From NCBI GenBank assembly GCA_029860565.1, contig JAOUAY010000014.1, forward strand, positions 1-15,624: a stretch of DNA of 15,624 nucleotides. The letters run 5' to 3'. Under the pieces are notes generated by a model. The model was given only the letters and a program-made list of their open reading frames with translations. It searched no databases and had not been told where the DNA came from. How positions within the stretch are numbered: the first letter of the stretch is position 1; every line of letters begins with the position of its first letter. The DNA comes from Candidatus Nitrosopumilus sp. GTDB taxonomy: Archaea; Thermoproteota; Nitrososphaeria; Nitrososphaerales; Nitrosopumilaceae. Both the position numbers and the translations under genes were made by a program. Positions 6,954 through 14,710 of this stretch are shown here, piece by piece.

Positions 6954-7119
6954 TTTAAACAAAATATCTCCTTTTCCAAATTGGTTATAGTATAATGATC
7001 GCTGATTTAATTATGACTTTTTCTTCTGTTGTACAGTGACTCATCAACAACTATGCCGACAATCGATAGTATCTGAAATAAAAAATCAGTTTATTATTAA
7101 CAAAATATTATCAAAGACA

Positions 7120-7617
7120 ATGAGTGCTAAAACAGAAAAGATGCTGATACAAGCTTTAGAGTATGTTGAGGATGGAAATTATTCTGATGCATTGAAACTT
7201 TATGATTTAGCCCTTCGAGAAGAACCTAATAATACAAGTGTACTCGTTGACAAGGGTGCCACATTACAAAACATGGGTAAATTGAAACTTGCTATTCGTT
7301 GCTATGACAAAGTTCTCGATATTTTCCCTGAACATCTCGATGCATTACTTAACAAGGGCGCTACGTTACATTCAGACCAAAAATATCTTGAAGCAATAGA
7401 GTGTTATGACATTGCTTTGAAAATTGACAAAAAATGTGCTATGGCTCTTGCGTATAAGGGACTTTCATTAGGAGAAATGGGTAAATTACAGAATGCGATT
7501 AAATATTTCAAAAAAGCCCTATCCGTTGACAAGCACTATGATCTGGCAAATATTTCAAAAGATGTTGCTCAAGAATTATTAAAATCAATTAAGACAAAAA
7601 AATCTAAAACACAGTAA
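7120..7617 (+). CDS. TPR-repeat protein, 165 residues
   Basis: Starting at ATG 7120 the protein is MSAKTEKMLIQALEYVEDGN and onward. Four TPR units follow: about 7-38 (DGNYSDALKLYDLALREEPN), 41-72 (GKLKLAIRCYDKVLDIFPEH), 75-106 (QKYLEAIECYDIALKIDKK) and 109-140 (GKLQNAIKYFKKALSVDKH), with a basic C-terminal tail KTKKSKTQ. The frame is open back to a GTG at 7036, but those 28 residues are not TPR-like, and a TATA-like tttattatta at 7090-7099 is correctly spaced for 7120. TPR superhelices mediate protein-protein contacts. Its stop overlaps by 14 bases the convergent C2H2 gene. Confidence 0.85.
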   Translation: MSAKTEKMLIQALEYVEDGNYSDALKLYDLALREEPNNTSVLVDKGATLQNMGKLKLAIRCYDKVLDIFPEHLDALLNKGATLHSDQKYLEAIECYDIALKIDKKCAMALAYKGLSLGEMGKLQNAIKYFKKALSVDKHYDLANISKDVAQELLKSIKTKKSKTQ

Positions 7618-7777
7618 CATCGCCGGGTGCTGGCTCTCGTTTAATCTGTTTTTCATTATCTTCAAAAAAGTCACTATGTGCTGATTTTTGATGTTCTCTT
7701 AATTTCTCTATATTTTCAAAACCATCATGACATAGGTAGCATTTTGGTTTGTGTTCATCCACTAGAGGAAGTACCAT
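7604..7777 (-). CDS. Single C2H2 zinc-finger protein, 57 residues
   Basis: The minus strand from ATG 7777 to TAG 7604-7606 encodes 57 residues. The core KCYLCHDGFENIEKLREHQK then SAHSDFF has C13-x2-C16, the hydrophobic F20 and L26, and H29-x4-H34, which fits the classical C2H2 finger spacing. A Pro/acidic tail (EPAPGDVTVF) follows. Single-finger C2H2 proteins occur in thaumarchaea, and the family usually binds nucleic acid or protein. The 3' ends of this gene and the TPR gene overlap by 14 bases on opposite strands. Confidence 0.82.
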   Translation of the reverse strand: MVLPLVDEHKPKCYLCHDGFENIEKLREHQKSAHSDFFEDNEKQIKREPAPGDVTVF

Positions 7778-7822
7778 GGTACTGCTAACACGACTGGCTA
7801 CTTATTTCTTGAGACTATAAGG

Positions 7823-7830
7823 AATATATC
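7823..7830 (+). promoter_or_regulatory. mqnE: TATA-like box of mqnE
   Basis: The sequence aatatatc is centred about 26 bases before ATG 7852. No Shine-Dalgarno lies in between, which fits a leaderless mRNA. Confidence 0.5.
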
Positions 7831-7851
7831 CTGATATGAAAACTAAACAAT

Positions 7852-8949
7852 ATGCTAGCGGACCTGGTTAAAGATTCTCAAGCCTTAGATCGTGCAATTG
7901 CCGGCGAGGAACTCTCTTACAAAGATGGCCTTGAACTAATGAATTACGATAATTTACATTTACTTGCAGCTGTTGCAGATAATTCCCGAAAAAAACTAGT
8001 TGGTGATACTGTAACTTTTGCTGCATCTTATTACATGAATTACACTAATGTTTGTGCTGCTAGTTGCCAAATGTGTGCCTTTTATCGTAAAGAAGGCGCA
8101 GATGATGCATATACGCTAACCCCCCAAGAAATCGAACAAAGAGTTGGTATTGCAAAACAAATGGGTGCAACTGAAGTTCACATTGTTGGAGGTTTTCATC
8201 CAAAACTTCCACTGGAATATTACGAGGATATGATGAGGGCAATCAAAAAGAGTCATCCTCAACTTAACATCAAAGCATTGACAGCAGCTGAGATTTACTA
8301 TTTATCAAAATTAACAAAAAATTCTACTAAAGAAATCTTATCTCGTCTTAAAGATGCTGGACTTGATTCAATGCCTGGTGGGGGTGCTGAACTATTCCAT
8401 CCTGGGATTAGGGAAAAAATTGTTAGAGGAAAATGTACTGGACAGCAATGGCTTGATGTAATTGAGGAGGCTCACAACATGGACATTAAAAGTAATGTCA
8501 CGATGCTTTATGGCCATATAGAAAAACCAGAACATATTGTTGATCATCTCATTAAGGTTCGTGAATTACAAAAGAAGACTAAAGGATTCATGACTTTAAT
8601 TCCCTTGAAATTCAGTTTAGATAATACCGAACTAGAGCAAGAACATTTGGTAAATAGCGAATGTTCATCTGTATATGATTTGAGAATTATTGCACTATCA
8701 AGATTAATGCTTGCAAATGTTCTAAACAACATCTCTGTTTACTGGGTTGCATATGGGAAGAAACTTGCACAAGTTGCACTATCAAACGGTGGTAGTGATT
8801 TAGTTGGTACTGCATTTTCTGAGGAAATTTATCGTGCTGCTGGAAAAGCAACTTCTTCTTCAGTTGAGGAATTGGCAACAATGGTTAAAGAAATTGGTCG
8901 TATTCCAGCTCAGAGAAATACTCATTTTGAAGTCTTGAAAAAATTCTAG
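7852..8949 (+). CDS. mqnE: Aminofutalosine synthase (radical SAM), menaquinone biosynthesis
   Basis: This 365-residue radical SAM enzyme has the cluster motif C68-x3-C72-x2-C75 in NYTNVCAASCQMCAFYR. MqnE features follow: EVHIVGGFHPKLP (109-120), NIKALTAAEI (139-148), DSMPGGGAELFHPGIREKI (172-190) and TMLYGHIEKPEH (217-228). The GGGAE-(L/V)FHP-xxREKI-xRGK run is what separates MqnE from MqnC and CofH, as I recall those families. The enzyme joins 3-[(1-carboxyvinyl)oxy]benzoate to SAM to give aminofutalosine, the second step of the futalosine route to menaquinone. A TATA-like aatatatc at 7823-7830 is about 26 bases before the ATG, suggesting a leaderless message. MqnD lies further along the window on the opposite strand. 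Confidence 0.9.
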   Translation: MLADLVKDSQALDRAIAGEELSYKDGLELMNYDNLHLLAAVADNSRKKLVGDTVTFAASYYMNYTNVCAASCQMCAFYRKEGADDAYTLTPQEIEQRVGIAKQMGATEVHIVGGFHPKLPLEYYEDMMRAIKKSHPQLNIKALTAAEIYYLSKLTKNSTKEILSRLKDAGLDSMPGGGAELFHPGIREKIVRGKCTGQQWLDVIEEAHNMDIKSNVTMLYGHIEKPEHIVDHLIKVRELQKKTKGFMTLIPLKFSLDNTELEQEHLVNSECSSVYDLRIIALSRLMLANVLNNISVYWVAYGKKLAQVALSNGGSDLVGTAFSEEIYRAAGKATSSSVEELATMVKEIGRIPAQRNTHFEVLKKF

Positions 8950-9006
8950 TTTTGAGATTTTTAATCTATCCAACAAGTTTTTAGATGATGATGTTGTGAT
9001 GGTTGC

Positions 9007-9405
9007 ATGGAAAAATATGAAAAATTACTTAACATGTTGATGGATTTTAACAATGATATACGATTTGCAGCAATCTGTGATCAAAATGGAGAAATTTTAT
9101 GGAATGCTAAACGTAACAATGTCAAAAATATGGTTCCATTAGGTGATACAAAAAAAACACTTCAAAGAGCAGTAAATGCTTGGAATGAACGCTCTAAAAT
9201 TGAAGGATTGGTAGGAAAAGGACTCTATGTAATTGCAGCATATGAAAAAATAAAGCGAATTACCATTCCATTAGGTGGTAAACATATTTTGTTTGTAAGC
9301 ATTGATAATCCAAAGTTAAAGGCCTCAAACAAGAAAAGCTATGGACAATTAGTAGAAATGGGTAAAATAATGTCTATTGTAGATTTTGTGAATTCTACAA
9401 ATTAA
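9007..9405 (+). CDS. Small roadblock/LC7-like hypothetical protein (possibly DUF6659)
   Basis: The 132-residue protein begins MEKYEKLLNMLMDFNNDIRF followed by AAICDQNGEILWNAKR. A helix, a beta-strand that 'sees' a self-made label (IRFAAICDQNGEIL), a central helix and paired strands (LYVIAAYEKIKRITIPLGGK, HILFVSIDN) suggest a profilin-like roadblock/LC7 or PAS-type sensory fold. Thaumarchaeal genomes carry many proteins of this shape, and I believe they are grouped as DUF6659, but that name is from memory. It has no membrane segment and no catalytic motif. It is convergent with the thiamine-binding gene, 11 bases apart. Confidence 0.7.
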   Translation: MEKYEKLLNMLMDFNNDIRFAAICDQNGEILWNAKRNNVKNMVPLGDTKKTLQRAVNAWNERSKIEGLVGKGLYVIAAYEKIKRITIPLGGKHILFVSIDNPKLKASNKKSYGQLVEMGKIMSIVDFVNSTN

Positions 9406-9416
9406 GTAACTTGATC

Positions 9417-9725
9417 TTATTTTTCCATTTGTTTTTTAATGGAATCTATCTTTTCTTCCATTTTGATCTGTTTGTCCCTTCTTGAATCTATTTTGATTAC
9501 AACTTCAACTCTGGCAATTCCCAAATAATGAACAGTCTCCATCATTTTCTTTGTTGCTAAATTTATCACATCGATATCATCTGATTCCAAAATTGTTCCC
9601 ATTGGATTGATTTCATACCTCAAGTTTTCAATGTCCTGAATAGATTCTATAGCCTTTGCAATGTAAAAACTGACACTTGTAGTTCTGGTGGCCATCGGAT
9701 ATATGCTAATTTCAGCTTGAATCAT
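9417..9725 (-). CDS. MTH1187/YkoF-type thiamine-binding protein (UPF0045)
   Basis: At 102 residues it has the family's usual length. It begins IQAEISIYPMATRTTSVSFY and continues with NLRYEINPMGTILESDD, then ATKKMMETVHYLGIARVEVV and IKIDSRRDK. The strand-helix-strand layout and the YPxGT..E pattern match the MTH1187/YkoF family (thiamine-binding domain), a ferredoxin-like fold that forms tetramers and binds thiamine or related ligands in known members. The tail (KMEEKIDSIKKQMEK) is a helix likely to extend the oligomer. A TATA-like sequence at 9747-9757 is 22-32 bases before the ATG. No transporter gene is adjacent, so the physiological role is inference. Confidence 0.85.
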   Translation of the reverse strand: MIQAEISIYPMATRTTSVSFYIAKAIESIQDIENLRYEINPMGTILESDDIDVINLATKKMMETVHYLGIARVEVVIKIDSRRDKQIKMEEKIDSIKKQMEK

Positions 9726-9746
9726 GTTGAATACATACTGATTTTT

Positions 9747-9757
9747 TTATTTAATAT
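9747..9757 (-). promoter_or_regulatory. TATA-like box of the thiamine-binding protein gene
   Basis: On the minus strand the sequence aatattaaata lies 22-32 bases before the ATG at 9725, as in leaderless archaeal promoters. Confidence 0.5.
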
Positions 9758-9802
9758 TCCCTTTTGAATGATTTTACATTTCTAATCATATATCGTAAAA
9801 TT

Positions 9803-9814
9803 ACACTGTAGTGT
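9803..9814. promoter_or_regulatory. Short inverted repeat, operator-like
   Basis: ACACT-GT-AGTGT is a perfect 5-bp inverted repeat with a 2-base spacer in the intergenic region between the thiamine-binding gene and the zinc ribbon at 9878. It is off the TATA box at 9747-9757. It could be a binding site for a dimeric regulator, but sites this short also arise by chance. Confidence 0.2.
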
Positions 9815-9877
9815 GATGATCAAGATAACATTCAATAGCGTGATGAAGAGACAATGATAGAAATTGGATAATATACA

Positions 9878-9988
9878 ATGATTAAGAAAAAATGTGATCG
9901 ATGCGGTTCTGATTTAGGCACAGAAAGCAAAAAAACAAAACAACGATTTTGTGGTAATTGCAAAAAGAAATTTGGTTTATATCGATAA
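9878..9988 (+). CDS. 36-residue zinc-ribbon protein
   Basis: ATG 9878 to TAA 9986-9988 encodes MIKKKCDRCGSDLGTESKKT then KQRFCGNCKKKFGLYR. The four cysteines C6-x2-C9 and C25-x2-C28 each sit in a CxxC(G/K) knuckle, which is a complete small zinc ribbon. The protein is strongly basic (10 Lys, 3 Arg), consistent with RNA or DNA contact, though that is inference. It lies between two minus-strand genes (9725 and 10001). A short palindrome, ACACT-GT-AGTGT, is at 9803-9814 upstream. Confidence 0.75.
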   Translation: MIKKKCDRCGSDLGTESKKTKQRFCGNCKKKFGLYR

Positions 9989-10000
9989 TTAAAATTTAGT

Positions 10001-10276
10001 TTATTCAGCTGGCTTTTTTTCTTGTCTTTTTGCACTATCTTTTTTTCTTCTGGCACCAAAACTGATCAAGACTAGTAAGAATCCTATTCCAATTAAAATC
10101 CCTGATAATAACTTGTAAGCTTGGTTTTGATCTTCTGCTACCATCAAATCAATTATCTCCTCTTCAGTCATTCCTGGCTGACCTGCAGGTGATTCTGCAA
10201 TGGCAACTGTCAGTACAATTCCTGCAATGAACATTGCAAGACCTCCAGTTAGAATTTTTTTGTCAACGAGGACCAT
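10001..10276 (-). CDS. Two-transmembrane-segment membrane protein
   Basis: This 91-residue protein has two hydrophobic helices, at about 8-27 (ILTGGLAMFIAGIVLTVAIA) and 55-74 (YKLLSGILIGIGFLLVLISF). An acidic loop lies between (MTEEEIIDLMVAEDQNQ) and a strongly basic C-terminus follows (GARRKKDSAKRQEKKPAE). The positive-inside rule places both termini in the cytoplasm and the acidic loop outside. A TATA-like atatatta at 10301-10308 is 25-32 bases before the ATG, so the gene has its own leaderless promoter. I recognise no family; small two-helix membrane proteins of this type are common in thaumarchaea. Confidence 0.75.
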   Translation of the reverse strand: MVLVDKKILTGGLAMFIAGIVLTVAIAESPAGQPGMTEEEIIDLMVAEDQNQAYKLLSGILIGIGFLLVLISFGARRKKDSAKRQEKKPAE

Positions 10277-10329
10277 TTATGATACTAATTGCATTTCACC
10301 ATATATTAGGTATTTTGTGTAATTATTTA

Positions 10330-10620
10330 CTAAAATCCTTCGGGTGGTCTTTGAACAAAAACATTGCAAACTAGAGTGTCTGTTTTTGCATCTCTGTATT
10401 GAACATTGCATGAGACAAATTTTCCTTTGAGCGCTCGTTCTAAATCTTCTTTTGTTTTCTCTTCATATTGCGGCTCATTAGGATCATCAATTTTTCCAAT
10501 GATTATTTTTTCAGTTTTTCCATAATCTTCTTGATTGTCTTTTCGTGTATGGCTCACTAGTAATTCAAAAGCATTGTTTGTAAGAACTGCAATTACTGCG
10601 CCACCAATTCCATCACCCAT
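10330..10620 (-). CDS. Small hypothetical protein, 96 residues
   Basis: The protein begins MGDGIGGAVIAVLTNNAFEL, then has a charged middle (TRKDNQEDYGKTEKIIIGKI) and a strand-rich end (KFVSCNVQYRDAKTDTLVCN, VFVQRPPEGF). The Gly-rich first segment is not long or hydrophobic enough to be a clear membrane helix. Two cysteines (SCNV, VCNV) lie in adjacent strands and could pair or bind metal. It starts 27 bases downstream of the mqnD stop on the same strand, so it may be co-transcribed with mqnD. A link to menaquinone is not shown by the sequence. The family is not recognised. Confidence 0.65.
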   Translation of the reverse strand: MGDGIGGAVIAVLTNNAFELLVSHTRKDNQEDYGKTEKIIIGKIDDPNEPQYEEKTKEDLERALKGKFVSCNVQYRDAKTDTLVCNVFVQRPPEGF

Positions 10621-10647
10621 AAATATTAAATTTTTTTTGTTCTATAA

Positions 10648-11475
10648 TTACTTGGTGGCAATACTAATTTTAAAGTCTGGAACAAGTCCTTTTTCTTTTG
10701 CCATCTCGAATAATCTTCTGATTGATTCTTCTCCTGGATCTCCCATATTGACTGTTACCTGATTAACATACATTTTTACAAATTTTTCAATTAAATCTCG
10801 TTCTTTTCCTCTGGAATACTGCATTGCATATTCTAATGCATCATCAAAATGCTCTAATCCATATTCAATTGATGCTTGAAGATATCTGTCAAACTTTACA
10901 ATTGTATCCATACCTAGGTTTGTTCTCATTACGTTAATCCCAAGTGGCACTGGTAGGCCATCTGTTGTCTTATTCCACCACTCTCCTACATCTAGAATTT
11001 TGATATTTCCTTCTTGTTCATATGACAATTGAGTTTCATGTATTACAAGGCCTACTTCCACTTTACCTGTTCTGACAGCTTCTGGAATGTCACTAAAATT
11101 CATTTCAACATATTCGAATTTCCCAATCATTAATTGGAGAAGTAAGAATGCTGATGTCATTTTTCCTGGAATTGCAATTTTACATTTTTTTATTTCATCT
11201 ATTGTCATCTGTTTTCTTGCTGTAACTATTGGACCGTAGTTAATTCCAAAACTTCCGCCACTTCTCAAGATTGTATACCCTGGAATGAATGCACATGCGT
11301 GAACTGAAACTGCAGTAACGTCAAGTTCTGGATCAGTTGCTTTACGATTTAATTTCTCAATATCCTCAATAACGTGATTTACTTTGAATTCTGGAGATGG
11401 GACTTTACCTGTAAACATTCCATAAAACATGAATGCATCATCTGAATCAGGGGTATGTCCTACCGAAATTTCCAT
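10648..11475 (-). CDS. mqnD: 1,4-dihydroxy-6-naphthoate synthase, menaquinone biosynthesis
   Basis: From ATG 11475 the protein has 275 residues and begins MEISVGHTPDSDDAFMFYGM. Family signatures are HTPDSDDAFMFY (7-18), the LRSGGSFGINYGPIV region (70-84), AIPGKMTSAFLLLQL (101-115), VIHETQLSYE (144-153, with H146 in the proposed catalytic IHE motif) and DVGEWWNKTTDGLPVPLG (162-179). This is the periplasmic-binding-protein-like fold of MqnD, which cleaves cyclic dehypoxanthine futalosine to 1,4-dihydroxy-6-naphthoate. The start at 11475 is chosen because GAGG lies about 8 bases upstream. The open frame reaches 11508. It is divergent from the SIS-domain gene. MqnE is on the other strand about 1.7 kb away. 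Confidence 0.9.
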   Translation of the reverse strand: MEISVGHTPDSDDAFMFYGMFTGKVPSPEFKVNHVIEDIEKLNRKATDPELDVTAVSVHACAFIPGYTILRSGGSFGINYGPIVTARKQMTIDEIKKCKIAIPGKMTSAFLLLQLMIGKFEYVEMNFSDIPEAVRTGKVEVGLVIHETQLSYEQEGNIKILDVGEWWNKTTDGLPVPLGINVMRTNLGMDTIVKFDRYLQASIEYGLEHFDDALEYAMQYSRGKERDLIEKFVKMYVNQVTVNMGDPGEESIRRLFEMAKEKGLVPDFKISIATK

Positions 11476-11558
11476 ATCTATTTCCTCAATTCTCGTAATA
11501 AATACCAAAACCTACTTGGAATAGTTTTTCTAATATGTGTCTAAAATTATTTGAAATT

Positions 11559-12461
11559 ATGAATTCAATTGAGGCATATGAAAGAGACATCCATTTACAA
11601 CTAGATTTTTTAAAATCATTTAGAAAGCAAAAGACACTATCTGCAAATCAACAAAAAAATATCCTATTTTCTGGCAGTGGTGATTCTTTAGTGTCTTCAT
11701 TGCTTGCTGAATCCTTTTCTGGTGGTATGGTAAAAGCAATGGATCCACTAGATCTGTATAGAAATAAAGAATTGGTAAAATCAAAACATGTTTACTTTGT
11801 TTCAATTTCTGGAAATACCATTACAAACATCAAGGTTGCAAGAATTGCAAAAAAAGCCATTGCCATAACATCCAAGCCTCAAAGTAGGCTGGCCAATGAA
11901 TCTGACAGGATAATTCCACTTGTTTCTCCAGATAGTGGCATATTTACTGCAGGTAGTATCTCATTTTTAGAAAGTGCATTAACTTGTATTTCTTTGGTGA
12001 AGAATATTCAAATTCCAAAAGTTACATTATTTGCAAAAGCTGACTCCTTTGCAAAAAAAGCCAAAATATCAAAGAGGATTTTTGTTTTAGGAAATTTTTA
12101 CACATTTCCATTAGCAATGTATTGTGCTGCAAAGTTTTATGAAATTCTAGGTTATGATGTGCACTATTCTAGGATTGAACAATTCTCGCACATGGAATTA
12201 TTTTCTGTTAAAAAAGGAGATACTGTAATAATCCTTGATGAGCAAAATTCCCACACGAAACAATTAAGAAAGAATCTTAAAAAAATTGGCATTAATGTAA
12301 TTCATCCTGACCTCCCTTCTGAGAAATTATCTCAGATGATCTATTGCACTTTTTTTTCTCAGCTGGTTCCACTTTATGAAGCTAAAAAGAAAAGAAAGAA
12401 AGAGTGTTATTTTGTTATCGCAAAAGAGATTCGCAAGATCTCTAATCAAATGATTTACTGA
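11559..12461 (+). CDS. SIS-domain sugar-phosphate isomerase-like protein
   Basis: From ATG 11559 the protein has 300 residues; an in-frame ATG at 11535 gives 308. Two sugar isomerase (SIS) domains are seen. The first, at about 34-150, has ILFSGSGDSL, FVSISGNTITNIKVAR (the conserved S-x-S-G-N/x-T phosphosugar loop) and AITSKPQSRLANESD. The second, at about 165-290, has FVLGNFYTFPLAMYCAAKFY then EILGYDVHYSRIEQFSHMEL, like the second SIS domain of GlmS-type or phosphoglucose/phosphomannose isomerases. It has no glutaminase domain. A sugar-phosphate isomerisation role is likely; which sugar cannot be told. It is divergent from mqnD and followed by EF-2 48 bases on. Confidence 0.8.
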   Translation: MNSIEAYERDIHLQLDFLKSFRKQKTLSANQQKNILFSGSGDSLVSSLLAESFSGGMVKAMDPLDLYRNKELVKSKHVYFVSISGNTITNIKVARIAKKAIAITSKPQSRLANESDRIIPLVSPDSGIFTAGSISFLESALTCISLVKNIQIPKVTLFAKADSFAKKAKISKRIFVLGNFYTFPLAMYCAAKFYEILGYDVHYSRIEQFSHMELFSVKKGDTVIILDEQNSHTKQLRKNLKKIGINVIHPDLPSEKLSQMIYCTFFSQLVPLYEAKKKRKKECYFVIAKEIRKISNQMIY

Positions 12462-12478
12462 TCTTTTGTAAGGCTAAG

Positions 12479-12486
12479 GTTTAATA
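12479..12486 (+). promoter_or_regulatory. TATA-like box of the EF-2 gene
   Basis: The sequence gtttaata is centred about 27 bases before ATG 12510. It has the archaeal TATA consensus shape and the spacing for transcription starting at or next to the start codon. Confidence 0.6.
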
Positions 12487-12509
12487 CCTGAAAACAAAGT
12501 TTTGCGAAT

Positions 12510-14702
12510 ATGGCAAAATTCAAGTCAACTGCAGAGGTTATGAAAATCATCAAAAACAAGGCAAATATTCGTAACTTTGGTGTTATTGCTCACGTTGATC
12601 ATGGAAAGACTACAATGAGTGACAGTCTTTTGGCATATTCTGGAATTATTGCACCCTCAGCTGCTGGAAAAGCACTTGCAATGGACTTTGACAAAGAAGA
12701 GCAAGAAAGAGGAATTACAATTTACCAAGCAAACGTGACTTTGCTCTTTTCTCAAAAAGATCAAGAATACGTCATTAATATGATTGATACTCCGGGACAC
12801 GTAGATTTCAGTGGAAGGGTAATTCGAAGCCTTAGGGCAATTGACGGTGCAGTAGTAGTATGTGATGCAGTTGAAGGTATAATGACTCAGACTGAAACTG
12901 TAACTAGAATGGCCCTTGAAGAGAGAGTAAAACCAGTGTTGTTTATCAACAAAGTGGACAGACTTATCAAAGAACTTAGGTTAACTCCAGAAAAAATGCA
13001 AGCACAATTAGCAGAAGTAGTTTCAAATTTTAATCAACTAGTTGACACATATGCAGAACAAGAATACAAAGAAAAATGGAAAGTATCTATTCAAGATGCA
13101 AGTGTAACTTTTGGATCTGCCAAAGATCGATGGGCAATTAACACTGATTTAATGAAAGAAAGAGGAATCACATTCAAAGATGTAATTGATGCGTATAATG
13201 ATGAAAAAGTTGCAGACCTTGTAGAGAAAGCACCACTAGCTGATGCAGTACTTGGAATGGTTGTAAAACATCATCCTGCACCTAATGAGGCAATCAAATA
13301 CAGAATTCCACAAATTTGGAAAGGTGATTTGGAATCAGACATTGGTAAGGCTTTACTCGCAGGTGATGATGATGGCCCAACAATTATGATGGTTGTAAAT
13401 ATGGTGTTAGATCCTGCAGCAGGTCCTGTCGCAATTGGAAGATTATTTTCTGGAACTATCAAAGATGGCCAAACCCTCCATATCATAGATGAGAAAAGAG
13501 AAGGAAGAGTTCAATCTGTAAATTTCTTTATGGGTAACCAAAGAGAACAAGTAGGCGAACTTGGGGCTGGAAATATTCCTGCATTGCTGGGATTAACTGA
13601 GTGTAGGGCAGGAAATACTTTGTCTTCTGTTAAAGGAATTCCTATGTTTGAGGGTGTCAAATATGTTTCAGAACCTGTAGTTCAAATTGCAATCGAGCCA
13701 AAACATCCTAAAGATTTACCTAAACTGGTGGATATTTTAAAACAACTTACAATTGAGGATCCTAATCTAGTTGTAAAAATTGATGAAGAAAGTGGTGAGA
13801 CAATTGTTGCCGGTATGGGTGTGCTACACTTGGATGTTGCAGTACACAGAATTCAAGATGCCAAATGTGATATTATAACCTCAGAACCTTTGATTAACTA
13901 TAGAGAAACTGTAAAGGGCGGATGTGAACCAATCATGGCAAAATCACCAAACAGACACAATAAGATTTTCATGAAAGTAGAGCCACTAGAGCCAGAAATT
14001 GCACATATGCTAAGGACTGGTGAAATCAGTGATTTGAAAGATAAGAAAGTGGTTTCAGATTTACTTAAAGGCGCTGGATGGGACACTGATACAATTAAGA
14101 GAGTCATGAAGTTTGATTCACGTGGAAATGTTTTGATTAACGGAACAAAGGGTGTTCAGTTTGTTCAAGAGTCAACTGATTCTATTAATTCCGGATTTGA
14201 GGAAGTAATGAAAGAAGGCCCTCTTTGTAAGGAACAGATGAGAGACTGTAAGTTCATTTTTACTCACTTTGTACCTCACGAAGATACTGCACACAGAGGT
14301 TTGTCTCAATTAGGCCCTGCTTCACGTCGTGCATGTATGGGTGCATTACTAACTGCAGGTACCGCTGTTTTGGAGCCAACTTTAGCAATTGAAGTTCGTG
14401 TTCCAACTGATTTGGTTGGAAATGTTGCAACAATTCTTTCTGGTAAACGTGGTAAAGTACTTGACATGTCACAAAAAGGTGCATCAAGTATTGTCATCGG
14501 TGAGATTCCAGCTTCTGAAACATTTACTTTATCTGAAGCCATGAGAGGGCAAACTGCAGGACGTGCAACATGGAACACATCCTTTAAGGAATGGACTGAA
14601 GTCCCAAAATCCCTCTTAGCTGCAGGGGTGGCTGATATTAGAAAAAGAAAAGGACTGGCACCAGAACCACCGGGTGTTAACGAATTTATCGATAAAGTCT
14701 AA
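12510..14702 (+). CDS. Translation elongation factor 2 (aEF-2)
   Basis: This 730-residue GTPase catalyses ribosomal translocation. The G1 loop is AHVDHGKT (27-34), switch I contains QERGIT (65-70), G3 is DTPGHVDF (93-100) and G4 is NKVD (147-150). Domain II follows (MMVVNMVLDPAAGPVAIGRL), then the EF-2 domains III-V. The diphthamide-site histidine is retained as H595 in HEDTAHRGLSQLGPAS, so it should be modified by Dph enzymes encoded elsewhere. A TATA-like gtttaata at 12479-12486, about 27 bases before the ATG, and no clear Shine-Dalgarno suggest a leaderless message. Confidence 0.97.
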   Translation: MAKFKSTAEVMKIIKNKANIRNFGVIAHVDHGKTTMSDSLLAYSGIIAPSAAGKALAMDFDKEEQERGITIYQANVTLLFSQKDQEYVINMIDTPGHVDFSGRVIRSLRAIDGAVVVCDAVEGIMTQTETVTRMALEERVKPVLFINKVDRLIKELRLTPEKMQAQLAEVVSNFNQLVDTYAEQEYKEKWKVSIQDASVTFGSAKDRWAINTDLMKERGITFKDVIDAYNDEKVADLVEKAPLADAVLGMVVKHHPAPNEAIKYRIPQIWKGDLESDIGKALLAGDDDGPTIMMVVNMVLDPAAGPVAIGRLFSGTIKDGQTLHIIDEKREGRVQSVNFFMGNQREQVGELGAGNIPALLGLTECRAGNTLSSVKGIPMFEGVKYVSEPVVQIAIEPKHPKDLPKLVDILKQLTIEDPNLVVKIDEESGETIVAGMGVLHLDVAVHRIQDAKCDIITSEPLINYRETVKGGCEPIMAKSPNRHNKIFMKVEPLEPEIAHMLRTGEISDLKDKKVVSDLLKGAGWDTDTIKRVMKFDSRGNVLINGTKGVQFVQESTDSINSGFEEVMKEGPLCKEQMRDCKFIFTHFVPHEDTAHRGLSQLGPASRRACMGALLTAGTAVLEPTLAIEVRVPTDLVGNVATILSGKRGKVLDMSQKGASSIVIGEIPASETFTLSEAMRGQTAGRATWNTSFKEWTEVPKSLLAAGVADIRKRKGLAPEPPGVNEFIDKV

Positions 14703-14710
14703 AAATAGAA

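Noticed and set aside
7852..8949. Alternative assignment of the radical SAM gene as mqnC or cofH
   Set aside because: GGGAELFHP followed by REKIVRGK, and the IKALTAAEI segment, are features of MqnE; the mqnD gene nearby agrees.
9832..10059. 75-residue minus-strand ORF
   Set aside because: It runs opposite the zinc ribbon at 9878 and overlaps the 3' end of the two-TM gene; composition is not protein-like.
14306..14578. Minus-strand ORFs within EF-2 (also 13271-13486, 13898-14107, 14260-14487)
   Set aside because: Antisense shadows of a fully conserved EF-2 coding sequence.
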